Below, piece after piece: positions 59,987 through 64,000 of a stretch of DNA of 64,000 nt (its first letter is position 1; each line of letters starts with the position of its first letter). This DNA comes from Adiantum capillus-veneris (lineage: Eukaryota; Streptophyta; Polypodiopsida; Polypodiales; Pteridaceae), in contig CM043944.1 in NCBI GenBank assembly GCA_014529385.2, positions 79,266,384 through 79,330,383 on the forward strand. Reading direction: 5' to 3'. Position numbers and translations under genes: made by a program. The notes under the pieces were generated by a model. The model made no database searches and was not told the DNA's origin. It worked only from the letters and a program-made list of their open reading frames with translations.

Positions 59987-62900
59987 TGCATATATAAGCA
60001 ATTTCCAGGATTCCCCTACCTAGCCGAAAACATCACGATTCTGATAAATGGCCTAAAATGCTCATAAATATGTAAACTTACTAAAAGTGACCTGACACAC
60101 ATTTAGTAGGAGAAATGCAAAAGCCTCAAGACTTTGACCCCGGGAAACCCTAGGAATGGGGTCCCATCTGATAGCAGCCTACTGGGTGGGCAACACCGTG
60201 GAGTGCATCCCCGAGAAAGGTACGTCTACCTCAAATACGGCCAGGCACAGCCGCAAAACAGCCCTCACTCCCTAATGTGCTCCTGGGAGATACTATCAGA
60301 CAGAGCCACCACTGGACAGGTTTCTGAACTCTTTTAACATATCTACCTTCCGCGAGAAAGGAGGAGCTGAACACTTCTTGTGCTCATTGAGCAAGAATGA
60401 GATATTGTATACTGTTCCCGCCTAGTTTTTTACCCCTGATTCTCCCTCTCCCTCTAGCACCTGTAAAGGCTTGCTTTTTTCCACGTGATGGAGCTAATGG
60501 TTACATAGTCTTGTGGATCAGTAGCATAAGTTTATCATTACTTGCTTTTTCCTTTGCAAGTGTTTCCTGGATTATATATCTATGTTATGTATTTTTCATC
60601 AACAGTTTCTGGCTGGTTTGCCAAAGAGTGAGAGTTGTGCTTTCTCTACCCACCCCTTGTATGCTAAGATCTGAGGTTTTGAAGAATGGACCTTGTTTAT
60701 TTAAGTAGCCACTAATCCCACTTTTCTGCTGATTATGGTGTTCAAAAGGTTTAGGCTTCTATTTTTCTCTGTAAATGAAAGAGGCATTCAACAGATGACA
60801 TTATTAGAATTTACTTTCTTTCAAACAGCGTTTGCTTAAGCCTTGTTGGCACCTGAAATTCAATTCGCCAACTTCCACTTACGAGGTCTTGCTTTTGGGT
60901 CACTTGGCTGGCTTATATAAAGGAATCCCATTCTCATCACTCTGATCTGCAGGGCGTGGACTACCTCAAGTACGATAATTGTCATAATCGGAAGCTCAAG
61001 GCTCAACCTCGGTATGTGCAAGCTCAGTCCGTGAGAATCTTCAATGATTCTGTTAAGTTATTCTGTTTTCTATTTACCATCGGTGGTTGTCAACCATGAA
61101 ATCCAGGTACCAAAAAATGAGCAATGCTTTGTTGCAAACTGGACGCTCTATTTTCTTCTCACTATGTGAGTGGTGAGTGGGTATTTTCACTAGGTCAGCA
61201 TTAATTCTTCTGGGATTATTCACTTTCTCAGAATGGTAGAACTGATTAAATGCTAAATGTTTGGATTTGCTTCAAGGGGCAGAGAAAAACCTGCCACCTG
61301 GGCTCCAAAGCTTGGAAACAGTTGGAGAACAACACTAGATATAAGGGACACATGGAACAGGTTACTACAAGAAAATGATTCCCTCATTCTTTCCTCTTAT
61401 TCTCAATTTCTGATGAGCACAAGAGCAGTCAAGTTTTTAGGCTATAAAAGGCACAAGTAGTACCATAGTTACACTGTATGGCCATTTTCAGGCTTCTCTT
61501 CGCTGTTCCCATTCCAACTTCCCATTCCGAATCTCCATTCTGTGTTTTAGATGTGAGTATCTGTAACAGGGAATGGCAGTTCATGCCCGTTTCCGTTCCC
61601 TGTTCCATGTTCGTATTTTCCCTTCCTGGTAACTATGGCACGTACTTGTCTCATGATTTTCTGTATTTGGAAAACTAACCGTGTGGGGAGTTTTATGCAT
61701 CAAGGTACTCTCGGCATGTTTGGTTTATCAGGACACTAATAGCCTTATCTCTTTAACTACTGAAGCAGCACTTGTTTCTGTATGTAGCATGAAGACCAGA
61801 GCTGATATCAATAATTTGTGGGCAGCATATGCAGGTCCTGGAGGTTGGAATGGTGAGTGTGCTTTAAGATAGTGCTATTTATAATGGTAATTTCTAGGCG
61901 TCTTATTGAAAGAGCAATAAATCTTGCAGATCCAGACATGCTGGAGGTGGGAAATGGAGGCATGACAAAAGAAGAATACCGGGCACATTTTAGCCTATGG
62001 GCGCTCATGAAGGTGTGCCCTTGAAGTTGGGTCTCATTGTCATTGTTGCAATTTATGTGCACCTGCACAAATTCTCTTAGGGTTCAAGGCTTTTGAAGAA
62101 CAAGATTAAAGCGACTGCATACACACGTCTGCAAACCAGGGGGGGAGGTGGCCGAGTTAGATGCATGTTTTGGGGTGTGGCACCATGTAAGTGGTAACAA
62201 AATGTTTTTGCCAGCTATGGGAACTGTGGTAGCAGGGTAGAAATCCCAGTGGGCATGGCCACCCAGATTCTACCAATTTAAGAGGTAAAAGTTTTGTGGA
62301 AGATCCTGGTTGGGCATATGACTAAAACCTCGAGAACATGGGTGGGATACTGTTATGTAGCCAATAGCTCTACTAGAGGCTCTACCAGGCATGGAGCCTG
62401 CCCGCCAAAGTGCAGCAGCGTGCATACCCGGGGTTCAAGGGTGAGGAAGGCTGCATGGGCCGCCAGGGCTTGGGCTAGTGTGGGCAGGCATGCCATTACA
62501 TAAGCCTGGGATGAGAGGCATTCTCATCATTCCCTCTATGGTTGGGTGGAGAGCCCGAGCCTCTGAGTCGACACAATTAGCCAGGGTGCTAGCAAACAGC
62601 ATGAAATGGAAAAGGGGAGCGTAGGTGGCTGGGTGAGAGTCTTGAGACTCAAGTGGTGTGTCAACCGAAGTAGTCTCTGAATGCATCAAAATGAACTTGA
62701 GAGAGTGTTATTGTTTGGATAATGCCTGATTGGTGAGGATTTTGCACCTTCTGCCAATGTACTGTACTGGTTGTGTCCAATCAAAGAGTCTAGCAAGGAG
62801 CCTTCACATTAATTCTCTTATCTATCATGTATGCAGGCACCGCTCCTTATAGGATGTGACATTACAAATATGGATGGTGACACTCTAGAAATTTTAAGCA

Positions 62901-63986
62901 ATAAAGAGGTTATTGCAGTAAACCAAGGTAGTATCACCCTTTTATGGGGAACCTGTACTACCAAGAATTCATGATTAATAAAAGGCCTTGTAATGCAGAC
63001 CCTTTAGGAGTTCAAGGCAAGAAAGTGGGCCAGTTTGGGCCTCGAAGAAAGCTTGAGGTTAGAGGCAGATGCAGCAATGTGGCAGAAGCAGCTGCTTTGT
63101 GTGGAGGCTAACAACAGTGGATTGCTAATGTTGCACTCTTTTGCAGGTCTGGGCAGGCCCTTTGTCAGGCAACCGGATGGTTGTACTGTTGTGGAATCGT
63201 GGGAGCAAACAAAATTTGATTCGTGCAAAGTGGACAGACATGGGATTTAGTGGCAGCCATGTATTTGAAATTCGGGATTTGTGGGAGGTACGTTTATTCT
63301 ATGTTATGGCACTGAATGTGTACTGATAACGGATGCACTCAAAGATTTATTAGCCCTTTGCACTTAGGTGATCATGTGTTCTTGGAATGGTTTGTTTTGA
63401 GATTGGTTTGATTTGTTGTTAAAACATTTGGCTGTGGTATCTAGATAATGTGTGTGCACCTCTTCCTTTAATCGATTGTTGATCAGATTTCAAACTTGAA
63501 TATTAGCTGGTCAAATCAATTATCCTTTAAAATGTGTATTTTCGTTGAGCCAATATAATTTATTATTGCTTTATCATGAGTCCTTTGGTGCATTTTTTCT
63601 TTGGCTATGCATTTATTGAAAGAGCTTTGTTTGTTTTTGTCAAAAAAACTTCTTGCTATTGTTTGTCCTTCTGGGTAAAAGCTTTTTTAGATGTTTTGTG
63701 AAGCCTGCCAACCGGTTTGTTTATTTACTAAGGGCTGTAGTGACTAATTTTGTGAGAAATTTGGATGCAGCACAAGGATCTACCAGGGAAATGGACCAAC
63801 AGCTTTGAGGTTGCAGTTGAAGCACATGCAGTCAAGATGTACATATTCAGGTAGGCGATCTTGCATCCATATTGGAACCATTCAAGATTTGGAAATTCTA
63901 AAAGACTCTAAAAGCATAGACATGAAACCCCTTTCTGTTCTTACAGCCGATTTGTTCCATGGCTTCAAAGGTGTTGCAATTTATGA
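19748..63986 (+). CDS. AGAL: Alpha-galactosidase (GH27, EC 3.2.1.22), 16 exons, 420 aa
   Basis: The product hydrolyses terminal alpha-1,6-galactose from raffinose-type sugars, galactomannans and galactolipids, and a signal peptide predicts a secreted or vacuolar enzyme. Exons: 19748-19914, 20025-20083, 20167-20223, 20726-20760, 25512-25615, 25705-25777, 60953-61011, 61107-61172, 61277-61360, 61788-61852, 61930-62012, 62837-62927, 62999-63057, 63147-63287, 63771-63850, 63947-63986. All introns are GT-AG and the sum is 1263 nt. Residues 1-30 form a hydrophobic, Ala-rich signal peptide. The nucleophile is Asp173 (LKYDNC) and the acid/base is Asp228 (WRTTLDIRD). Their 55-residue spacing matches rice alpha-galactosidase (D130, D185). 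Conserved Cys are at 65, 97, 145 and 175. Length is normal for plant enzymes. Intron 6 is 35.2 kb of nested transposons. The C-terminus is less certain: reading through exon 15 without the last splice gives a stop at 63852-63854. The symbol is family-level only. Confidence 0.93.
19928..20428. repeat. GA and CT microsatellites in introns 1-3
   Basis: Intron 1 holds (GA)n at about 19926-19945 and 19970-19992. Intron 2 starts with (CT)n at 20085-20124, and intron 3 has (GA)n at about 20262-20302 and 20379-20428. The purine and pyrimidine tracts alternate across exons 2 and 3 and can pair in the pre-mRNA. Confidence 0.85.
20761..25511. other. Alpha-galactosidase intron 4 (4751 bp)
   Basis: Donor GTACAT at 20761 and acceptor CGCAG ending at 25511. 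No transposon domain is visible. A tandem duplication is at 21844-21979. Alternating ATGCAT/TGTATG sequence is at 22870-22990. A stretch at 24560-25050 has tRNA B-box-like words (GGTTCAACCC, GGGTTCGACTC) and could be an old SINE, without firm support. Confidence 0.6.
21844..21979 (+). repeat. 70-bp tandem duplication in intron 4
   Basis: The unit starting GTAAGCTCTTGACATTTG at 21844 is repeated at 21914 with a 70-bp period. The second copy lacks AAGG and is 66 bp. A third copy begins GTAAGCC and diverges at once. It is a simple local duplication. Confidence 0.9.
25512..25777 (+). CDS. AGAL: Alpha-galactosidase exons 5-6 (residues 107-165)
   Basis: Exon 5 (104 nt) encodes [13 protein letters not shown] and [11 protein letters not shown], conserved GH27 barrel segments. 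Exon 6 (73 nt) encodes TRTC, PGSLYHE and ATFAAW, with Cys145. The 89-nt intron between them is mostly (CT)n followed by (CA)n. The donor after codon 165 at 25778 opens the 35-kb intron. Confidence 0.92.
25624..25679 (+). repeat. (CT)n(CA)n microsatellite in intron 5
   Basis: It occupies most of the 89-nt intron between exons 5 and 6, starting a few bases after the donor, and forms part of the upstream pyrimidine-rich region. Confidence 0.9.
26588..26993. repeat. 208-bp tandem duplication
   Basis: The unit starting CCTTATAGAAAATCGAAG at 26588 is repeated from 26796 with a 208-bp period and only a few differences. The second copy ends near 26993 at CATGTGCC. No coding content is recognised. 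Confidence 0.9.
28011..31398 (-). mobile_element. hAT1: hAT DNA transposon, 3388 bp, 8-bp TSD GATTTAAT
   Basis: It interrupts the 5' LTR of element C. The 8-bp target duplications GATTTAAT (28003-28010 and 31399-31406) are perfect. The ends are imperfect inverted repeats: left CATAGTTACCCGGAACG and right, read inward, CAGTGTTACCAGGGAACG. Both subterminal regions are packed with GGAACG/CGTTCC words (28021-28110 and 31205-31390), the usual kind of hAT transposase-binding sites. It carries one two-exon transposase gene with no inactivating lesion seen. Confidence 0.93.
28602..30799 (-). CDS. hAT transposase (BED finger, DUF659, hAT dimerisation), 697 aa
   Basis: Exon 1 is 30799-30306 and exon 2 is 30201-28602, joined across a 104-nt GT-AG intron. 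The total is 2094 nt, exactly 698 codons. The BED-type zinc finger (about 40-75) has Cys45, Cys48, His62 and Cys74. The DUF659/RNase H-like core starts near 185 ([13 protein letters not shown]). Asp224 in IADGWSD and Asp285 in FVTDGEASN fit the catalytic Asp positions of hAT enzymes. The C-terminal dimerisation region (571-622) includes [20 protein letters not shown], followed by an acidic tail. The enzyme would bind the element ends and move the element by cut and paste. The junction reads FVAAR-SEYWK, as in related plant hAT proteins. The intact frame suggests recent activity. Confidence 0.9.
31642..33201 (+). pseudogene. Element C gag with CCHC zinc knuckle
   Basis: A single frame runs from ATG 31642 to TAG 33199-33201 and is broken only by three in-frame TAG codons (after 31653, at 32008-32010 and at 32869-32871). 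It starts with an acidic region, then a Ser-rich and Lys-rich region (about 32125-32250), then a capsid-type region with [17 protein letters not shown] (about 32525-32575) and [18 protein letters not shown]. The zinc knuckle [14 protein letters not shown] is at about 33067-33108. It is the best preserved gag of the family here. Confidence 0.8.
33267..33705 (+). pseudogene. Element C protease relic
   Basis: It is homologous to the protease of D and E but with frameshifts. The active-site region survives as [12 protein letters not shown] near 33305-33340, where D and E have [12 protein letters not shown], so the catalytic Asp is lost. Words such as [16 protein letters not shown] are still readable around 33520-33565. 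Confidence 0.6.
33706..35048 (+). pseudogene. Element C reverse transcriptase and RNase H
   Basis: RT is nearly continuous from 33706 to 34280: [54 protein letters not shown] and the catalytic [15 protein letters not shown]. The FFDD form replaces the usual YxDD and is shared by D and E. After a frameshift come [19 protein letters not shown] and RNase H ([35 protein letters not shown]). Stops are at 34501 (TAG) and 34660 (TGA where E has CGA). Confidence 0.82.
35075..36062 (+). pseudogene. Element C integrase
   Basis: The HHCC zinc domain [18 protein letters not shown]...ICLVC ends at an amber stop, TAG 35258-35260, that D and E also have. The core follows ([29 protein letters not shown] around 35515-35552) with frameshifts near 35445 and 35625. 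The C-terminal part (35649-36062) is open and contains [19 protein letters not shown] and LSMRYYGPF before a TAG. Confidence 0.78.
36130..36407 (+). pseudogene. Element C chromo-like C-terminal domain
   Basis: After the linker [12 protein letters not shown] comes [20 protein letters not shown] and [11 protein letters not shown], the chromodomain position and pattern, followed by a stop at 36405. The fold is inferred from FLVKFK, YP and KW. It is related to but clearly different from the chromodomain of element B. Confidence 0.6.
36408..36994 (+). other. Element C 3' untranslated region and PPT
   Basis: About 590 bp of non-coding sequence, including repeated GATGTCCTGTGATGTC words near 36820-36850. 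It ends with CGATTACAATGCTTTCAAG and the G-rich polypurine tract. This terminal module is also present, slightly changed, in elements D and I. Confidence 0.7.
36995..37670 (+). repeat. Element C 3' LTR (676 bp)
   Basis: It starts TGTCACAAAGTGATGACG after the PPT and ends GTCCAAGTCTGTTACA. It contains five AAACCCTAA telo-box words (37029, 37048, 37070, 37095, 37113), a 61-bp (GA)n at 37281-37341 and the block AGATACCGAAAGGGGCGCC near 37513, which is shared with the LTRs of D, E and I. Confidence 0.9.
37671..38048 (-). pseudogene. Element E integrase core, truncated
   Basis: It continues after the amber codon with [20 protein letters not shown] and [19 protein letters not shown] 41-bp tandem duplication (37685-37725, 37726-37766) lies just before the junction with element C. 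The remaining integrase is missing. Confidence 0.75.
38049..39591 (-). pseudogene. Element E reverse transcriptase, RNase H and HHCC domain
   Basis: RT includes [17 protein letters not shown] (about 39470-39420), [18 protein letters not shown] and [15 protein letters not shown] (about 39180-39130). From 38909 a single open stretch of 286 codons covers the thumb, RNase H ([34 protein letters not shown]) and the integrase HHCC domain. It ends CLVC then TAG at 38051-38049. The amber stop is at the same codon as in C and D. Confidence 0.82.
39727..40275 (-). pseudogene. Element E aspartic protease
   Basis: The active-site region reads [18 protein letters not shown], with Gly in place of the Ser/Thr that normally follows the catalytic Asp. 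It continues [19 protein letters not shown] and [20 protein letters not shown]. This stretch is open for 182 codons, so the Gly is not the result of a local frameshift. The same DGGA occurs in element D. Confidence 0.75.
40297..41855 (-). pseudogene. Element E gag with zinc knuckle
   Basis: It starts [19 protein letters not shown] at 41855 and shares the Ser-rich and Lys-rich linker with C and D (41360-41240). A frameshift near 41150 leads to [16 protein letters not shown] (about 40980-40935). The zinc knuckle [14 protein letters not shown] is at about 40455-40390. A stop lies near 41752 and more follow. Confidence 0.75.
41926..42554 (-). repeat. Element E 5' LTR (629 bp)
   Basis: On the - strand it starts TGTCACAAACTGGTGACGTG and ends GTCCAAGTCTATTACA. 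It has a (CA)n/(GT)n tract at 42501-42524 and a block equivalent to ACCGAAAGGGGCGCCAG near 42065-42085. The left neighbour on the + strand is the primer site. Confidence 0.88.
42555..43036 (-). pseudogene. hAT2 transposase N-terminus (BED finger), truncated
   Basis: It starts [19 protein letters not shown] at 43036. A TAG replaces a Trp codon before [20 protein letters not shown]. The BED-type finger has [17 protein letters not shown], and a later segment [15 protein letters not shown] corresponds to hAT1 [15 protein letters not shown]. The frame runs into element E's LTR. It is homologous to, but clearly diverged from, the hAT1 protein. Confidence 0.8.
42555..43695 (-). mobile_element. hAT2: 5' portion of a hAT element, cut by element E
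   Basis: The right terminus, read inward on the - strand, is CAGTAATAGGGAACGGGCGG, close to the hAT1 end. CGTTCC/GGAACG words lie at 43540-43690. The likely 8-bp target site TGGTTACG follows at 43696-43703. It carries the first part of a transposase gene and ends where element E's LTR starts. The other half is not in the window. A run of 20 C is at 43404-43423. Confidence 0.78.
43716..44366 (+). repeat. Element I 5' LTR (651 bp)
   Basis: It starts TGTCACAAACTGTTGACG and ends GCTCGTCTTGTGACA. A poly(A)-type signal AATAAAG at about 44198 directly precedes AAATACCGAAAGGGGCGCCA. It includes a GAA-rich stretch at about 43811-43829. Confidence 0.92.
44880..45670 (+). repeat. Two tandem repeat arrays inside element I
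   Basis: Between about 44930 and 45360 a unit containing GGCCCGGACC and GGTTATTTGCGGGGGGAGT occurs six times with varying spacing. Between about 45570 and 45660 a 30-bp unit containing GGAGAAGCC and CCTTAACAAAAGAGCC occurs three times. They make up much of the internal region. Confidence 0.85.
45779..46390 (+). repeat. Element I 3' LTR (612 bp)
   Basis: It starts TGTCACAAACGACTGATG and ends GCCGGTCTTGTGACA. It aligns with the 5' LTR with small indels and substitutions, which implies some age since insertion. Confidence 0.92.
46396..46680 (+). pseudogene. Element H integrase C-terminal coding
   Basis: With 43696-43715 it reads [19 protein letters not shown], the copia integrase-to-RT linker pattern (…DPxTKRxxxSRDVVF). 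It continues [18 protein letters not shown] and is interrupted by element J at 46681. It provides the frame proof for the positions of I and hAT2. Confidence 0.75.
46681..48267 (+). mobile_element. Element J: solo LTR, 1587 bp, TSD ATGCC
   Basis: It is flanked by ATGCC at 46676-46680 and 48268-48272, starts TGTTGCTAAATTG and ends CCCGTTTGTGACA. It contains a TATA box (CTATAAAAG, 47669-47677) and AATAAA at 48084-48089, as in a U3-R-U5 layout. The first 200 bp hold three tandem copies of a ~65-bp unit, followed by four imperfect hairpins. No coding or second terminal copy is present, so a solo LTR is the best reading. Confidence 0.8.
46700..46890 (+). repeat. Three 65-bp tandem repeats in element J
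   Basis: Each unit has AAAATAATTCTAAATGAATT followed by ATTGG and GTGAGAGGGTTTTCTCGCTT. AATAATTC and GAATTATT can pair around TAAAT. Units start near 46708, 46773 and 46839. Confidence 0.85.
48283..50432 (+). pseudogene. Element H copia reverse transcriptase and RNase H
   Basis: The start has [19 protein letters not shown] and [18 protein letters not shown]. Then [20 protein letters not shown] (about 48715-48775) and the catalytic YLDDLLITG at about 48965-48990. After an insertion come [40 protein letters not shown] and [20 protein letters not shown]. RNase H ends [21 protein letters not shown] 110-bp tandem duplication at 50035-50235 and several stops inactivate it. Confidence 0.82.
49125..49533 (+). 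mobile_element. Unclassified 409-bp insertion in element H RT
   Basis: The copia frame reads SVASQ before it and [12 protein letters not shown] after it when it is removed, so it is inserted sequence. Flanking words CACAG and GTCAG agree at three of five bases. Near its right end TCACATGGTATAGCAG resembles an LTR end followed by a primer-binding site, so it may be an LTR fragment. Confidence 0.5.
50510..50737 (+). repeat. Element H 3' LTR (228 bp)
   Basis: It begins TGTTACCGTATACATGTGG after the polypurine tract and ends CCCTAATTCCAACA, typical short copia LTR ends. The right flank TTCGT joins the RNase H of element G. Confidence 0.85.
50738..51538 (-). pseudogene. Element G reverse transcriptase C-terminus and RNase H
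   Basis: It resumes [20 protein letters not shown] at 51538. The catalytic site reads LVILYVDL, so the second Asp of YVDD is missing. [14 protein letters not shown] and RNase H ([27 protein letters not shown]) follow to CGYE, where the LTR of element H starts. Confidence 0.8.
51539..52106 (+). repeat. Element D 5' LTR (568 bp)
   Basis: It starts TGTCACAAACTGGTGACGTG and ends GTCCATGTTTGTTACA. TGACGTGGC occurs at 51552 and 51593, with a mutated third copy near 51660. Confidence 0.9.
52169..53730 (+). pseudogene. Element D gag with zinc knuckle
   Basis: It starts [20 protein letters not shown] at 52169. A TAG at 52400 and a frameshift lead into the main open stretch 52395-53327 with a Ser tract (52655-52705), Lys-rich region and [17 protein letters not shown]. 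The zinc knuckle [14 protein letters not shown] is at about 53600-53641. Most stops are TAG where C or E has CAG. Confidence 0.78.
53831..54430 (+). pseudogene. Element D aspartic protease and linker
   Basis: It is open for 199 codons from [20 protein letters not shown]. It includes [19 protein letters not shown] and [20 protein letters not shown], and ends at a TGA (CGA in the relatives) just before RT. The DGGA active site lacks the usual Ser/Thr. Confidence 0.78.
54449..55614 (+). pseudogene. Element D reverse transcriptase and RNase H
   Basis: [17 protein letters not shown] at about 54530-54580, a TAG at 54632, then a small deletion in the YHQIRIA region and a frameshift. The palm motif [18 protein letters not shown] is at about 54833-54890. 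Thumb and RNase H follow ([52 protein letters not shown]). Confidence 0.78.
55787..56950 (+). pseudogene. Element D integrase and chromo-like relic
   Basis: The HHCC domain ends CLVC and TAG at 55912-55914, the stop shared with C and E. The core ([13 protein letters not shown]) has lost the segment between the first Asp and [17 protein letters not shown], then [19 protein letters not shown]. The C-terminal part has [20 protein letters not shown]. Chromo-like words ([27 protein letters not shown]) occur at 56825-56950. Confidence 0.75.
57551..58119 (+). repeat. Element D 3' LTR (569 bp)
   Basis: It starts TGTCACAAACTGGTGACGTG and ends GTCCAAGTTTGGTACA. Three TGACGTGGC words are at 57564, 57609 and 57666. 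It aligns throughout with the 5' LTR. Confidence 0.9.
58120..58570 (-). pseudogene. Element G reverse transcriptase, N-terminal part
   Basis: It reads [20 protein letters not shown] and [14 protein letters not shown], then [20 protein letters not shown] and VCRLLKY up to the insertion point of element D at 58119. Several frameshifts are present. Confidence 0.78.
58690..58850 (+). repeat. hAT-like terminal relic inside element G
   Basis: CAGTGTAAGAGGGAACGCAG at 58690 resembles the right ends of hAT1 (CAGTGTTACCAGGGAACG) and hAT2. GGAACG/GTTCCG words recur to about 58845. No opposite end or target duplication was found, so it is a fragment. Confidence 0.5.
59030..59292 (-). pseudogene. Element G gag N-terminus
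   Basis: It starts [15 protein letters not shown] at 59292, with stops, and contains [20 protein letters not shown] near 59110-59055, a copia gag N-terminal signature. The rest of gag is lost at a relic of a hAT element. Confidence 0.7.
59511..60339 (-). repeat. Element G 5' LTR (829 bp)
   Basis: The ends are TGTTAAAGG and CTTTTAACA, forming the short inverted ends of an LTR. Adjacent at 59499-59510 is the primer site. It includes (GA)n at 59756-59831, a run of 30 G at 59955-59984 and, on the - strand, a TATA-like GCTTATATATGC at 59986-59997. The other LTR is missing, so the right boundary rests on the TG...CA ends alone. Confidence 0.65.
60340..60952. other. End of intron 6, unassigned
   Basis: No repeat or domain is seen between element G and exon 7. 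It probably represents original intron sequence and includes the acceptor of intron 6. Confidence 0.5.
60953..61360 (+). CDS. AGAL: Alpha-galactosidase exons 7-9 (residues 166-234)
   Basis: Exon 7 resumes after the 35-kb intron with [10 protein letters not shown], holding the catalytic nucleophile Asp173 and Cys175. Exon 8 encodes [19 protein letters not shown], the standard GH27 strand with the conserved CEW. Exon 9 encodes [18 protein letters not shown] with the acid/base Asp228. The frame continues exactly from exon 6, which shows that the far-separated halves belong to one gene. Confidence 0.92.
61464..61637. mobile_element. Short hAT-like MITE in intron 9
   Basis: The ends are inverted repeats: left CATAGTTAC (61464-61472) and right GTAACTATG (61629-61637). 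The right end read inward, CATAGTTACCAGG, matches the left end of hAT1 (CATAGTTACCCGG). The 174-bp interior has CGTTCCCTGTTCC words like the hAT1 subterminal regions. A target duplication is uncertain (GTAC is shared on both sides). Confidence 0.6.
61788..62012 (+). CDS. AGAL: Alpha-galactosidase exons 10-11 (residues 235-284)
   Basis: Exon 10 encodes [11 protein letters not shown], a GH27 signature. Exon 11 continues [18 protein letters not shown] and HFSLWALMK. These match plant alpha-galactosidases closely, and the intron 10 donor splits the Asp codon of WNDPD. Intron 9, just upstream, holds a hAT-like MITE. Confidence 0.92.
62013..62836. other. Intron 11 of the alpha-galactosidase gene
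   Basis: This 824-nt intron has GTGGCCGAGTTAGATGC near 62147 and GGGGTTCAAGGGTG near 62430, which resemble tRNA A- and B-box words but lie too far apart for a tRNA. No other content is recognised. Confidence 0.5.
62837..63287 (+). CDS. AGAL: Alpha-galactosidase exons 12-14 (residues 285-381)
   Basis: Exon 12 encodes [13 protein letters not shown] and the conserved [10 protein letters not shown]. Exon 13 encodes PLGVQGKKV. Exon 14 (141 nt) encodes [20 protein letters not shown], the start of the C-terminal beta-sandwich domain, through to RDLWE. The segment between GKK and KLEVWAG is slightly longer than the usual plant form. Confidence 0.92.
63771..63986 (+). CDS. AGAL: Alpha-galactosidase exons 15-16 and stop (residues 382-420)
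   Basis: Exon 15 encodes the last conserved segment, ending [11 protein letters not shown]. The donor sequence CAG/GTAG contains an in-frame TAG, so an unspliced message would stop at 63854 after KMYIFR, like the short KMY-L-T-P ends of other plant enzymes. The acceptor at 63945-63946 has a good pyrimidine tract. Splicing adds [13 protein letters not shown], with a TGA at 63984-63986. The spliced form is preferred but the last 12 residues resemble no family feature. Confidence 0.75.
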
Positions 63987-64000
63987 GCTAGCCAGCCCAT

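Larger units (their letters stand above)
50738..60339 (-). mobile_element. Element G: Ty1/copia retrotransposon, - strand, host of D and H
   Basis: Read leftward: 5' LTR (60339-59511), primer site TGGTATCAAAGC (59499-59510), gag start, a hAT-like relic, RT N-terminus (58570-58120), element D, then the rest of RT and RNase H (51538-50738), where element H begins. Most of gag, protease and integrase are deleted and the 3' LTR is missing. It appears to be the outermost element of the stack in intron 6. Confidence 0.8.
25778..60952. other. Alpha-galactosidase intron 6 (35,175 bp)
   Basis: The donor GTATGT follows the Trp165 codon and the acceptor TCTGCAG ends at 60952. Exons 6 and 7 join in frame. 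The left 1.8 kb (25778-27584) has a (CA)n tract at 26096-26128 and a 208-bp tandem duplication but no transposon domain. From 27585 to 60339 it is a stack of nested elements (C, hAT1, E, hAT2, I, H, J, G, D). The last 613 bp (60340-60952) show nothing recognisable. Confidence 0.88.

Noticed and set aside
62140-62440. A-box-like GTGGCCGAGTTAGATGC and later B-box-like GGTTCAAGG
   Set aside because: They lie about 280 bp apart and no tRNA fold can be drawn, so it is not a tRNA gene.

Overview
The window is nuclear DNA of a land plant with a large, repeat-rich genome. Three things show this: a spliced plant-type alpha-galactosidase gene, plant Ty3/gypsy and Ty1/copia retrotransposons with initiator-Met-tRNA primer sites, and a BED-type hAT transposase. 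The very long intron and the style of the LINE suggest a non-flowering plant such as a fern or gymnosperm. That is an inference, and the species cannot be named from the sequence.

The only host gene recognised is a GH27 alpha-galactosidase on the + strand. Its 16 exons lie between 19748 and 63986. All 15 introns are GT-AG, the exon lengths sum to 1263 nt (421 codons with the stop), and both catalytic Asp residues are present. Twelve introns are under 830 nt and intron 4 is 4.75 kb. Intron 6 (25778-60952) is 35.2 kb and consists largely of transposons.

Left part, 1-19640. An old + strand Ty3/gypsy copy (A) is split by a - strand chromovirus (B, 2504-8290) with 123-bp LTRs and a 5-bp target duplication. 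Next come about 1.6 kb of unassigned sequence, a 5'-truncated + strand LINE 3' end (10478-11130), a foldback region with a perfect 94-bp inverted repeat, a nearly complete but decayed - strand LINE (11941-16370) with ORF1 and ORF2, microsatellites with a duplicated hairpin unit, and about 2.4 kb with nothing recognised.

Intron 6, 27585-60339, is a stack of insertions. A - strand copia (G) received a + strand copia (H) and a + strand gypsy element (D). H received a hAT element (hAT2), a non-autonomous LTR element (I), a solo LTR (J) and an unclassified 409-bp piece. hAT2 was hit by a - strand gypsy element (E), which abuts a + strand gypsy element (C), and C's 5' LTR carries an apparently intact hAT element (hAT1, 28011-31398). 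C, D and E belong to one family, and I shares their LTR termini and 3' end, so it was probably mobilised by them. Apart from hAT1, all the transposon coding regions are broken by stops, frameshifts or deletions. The left halves of E, hAT2, H and G are missing, so a large deletion or rearrangement must have occurred.
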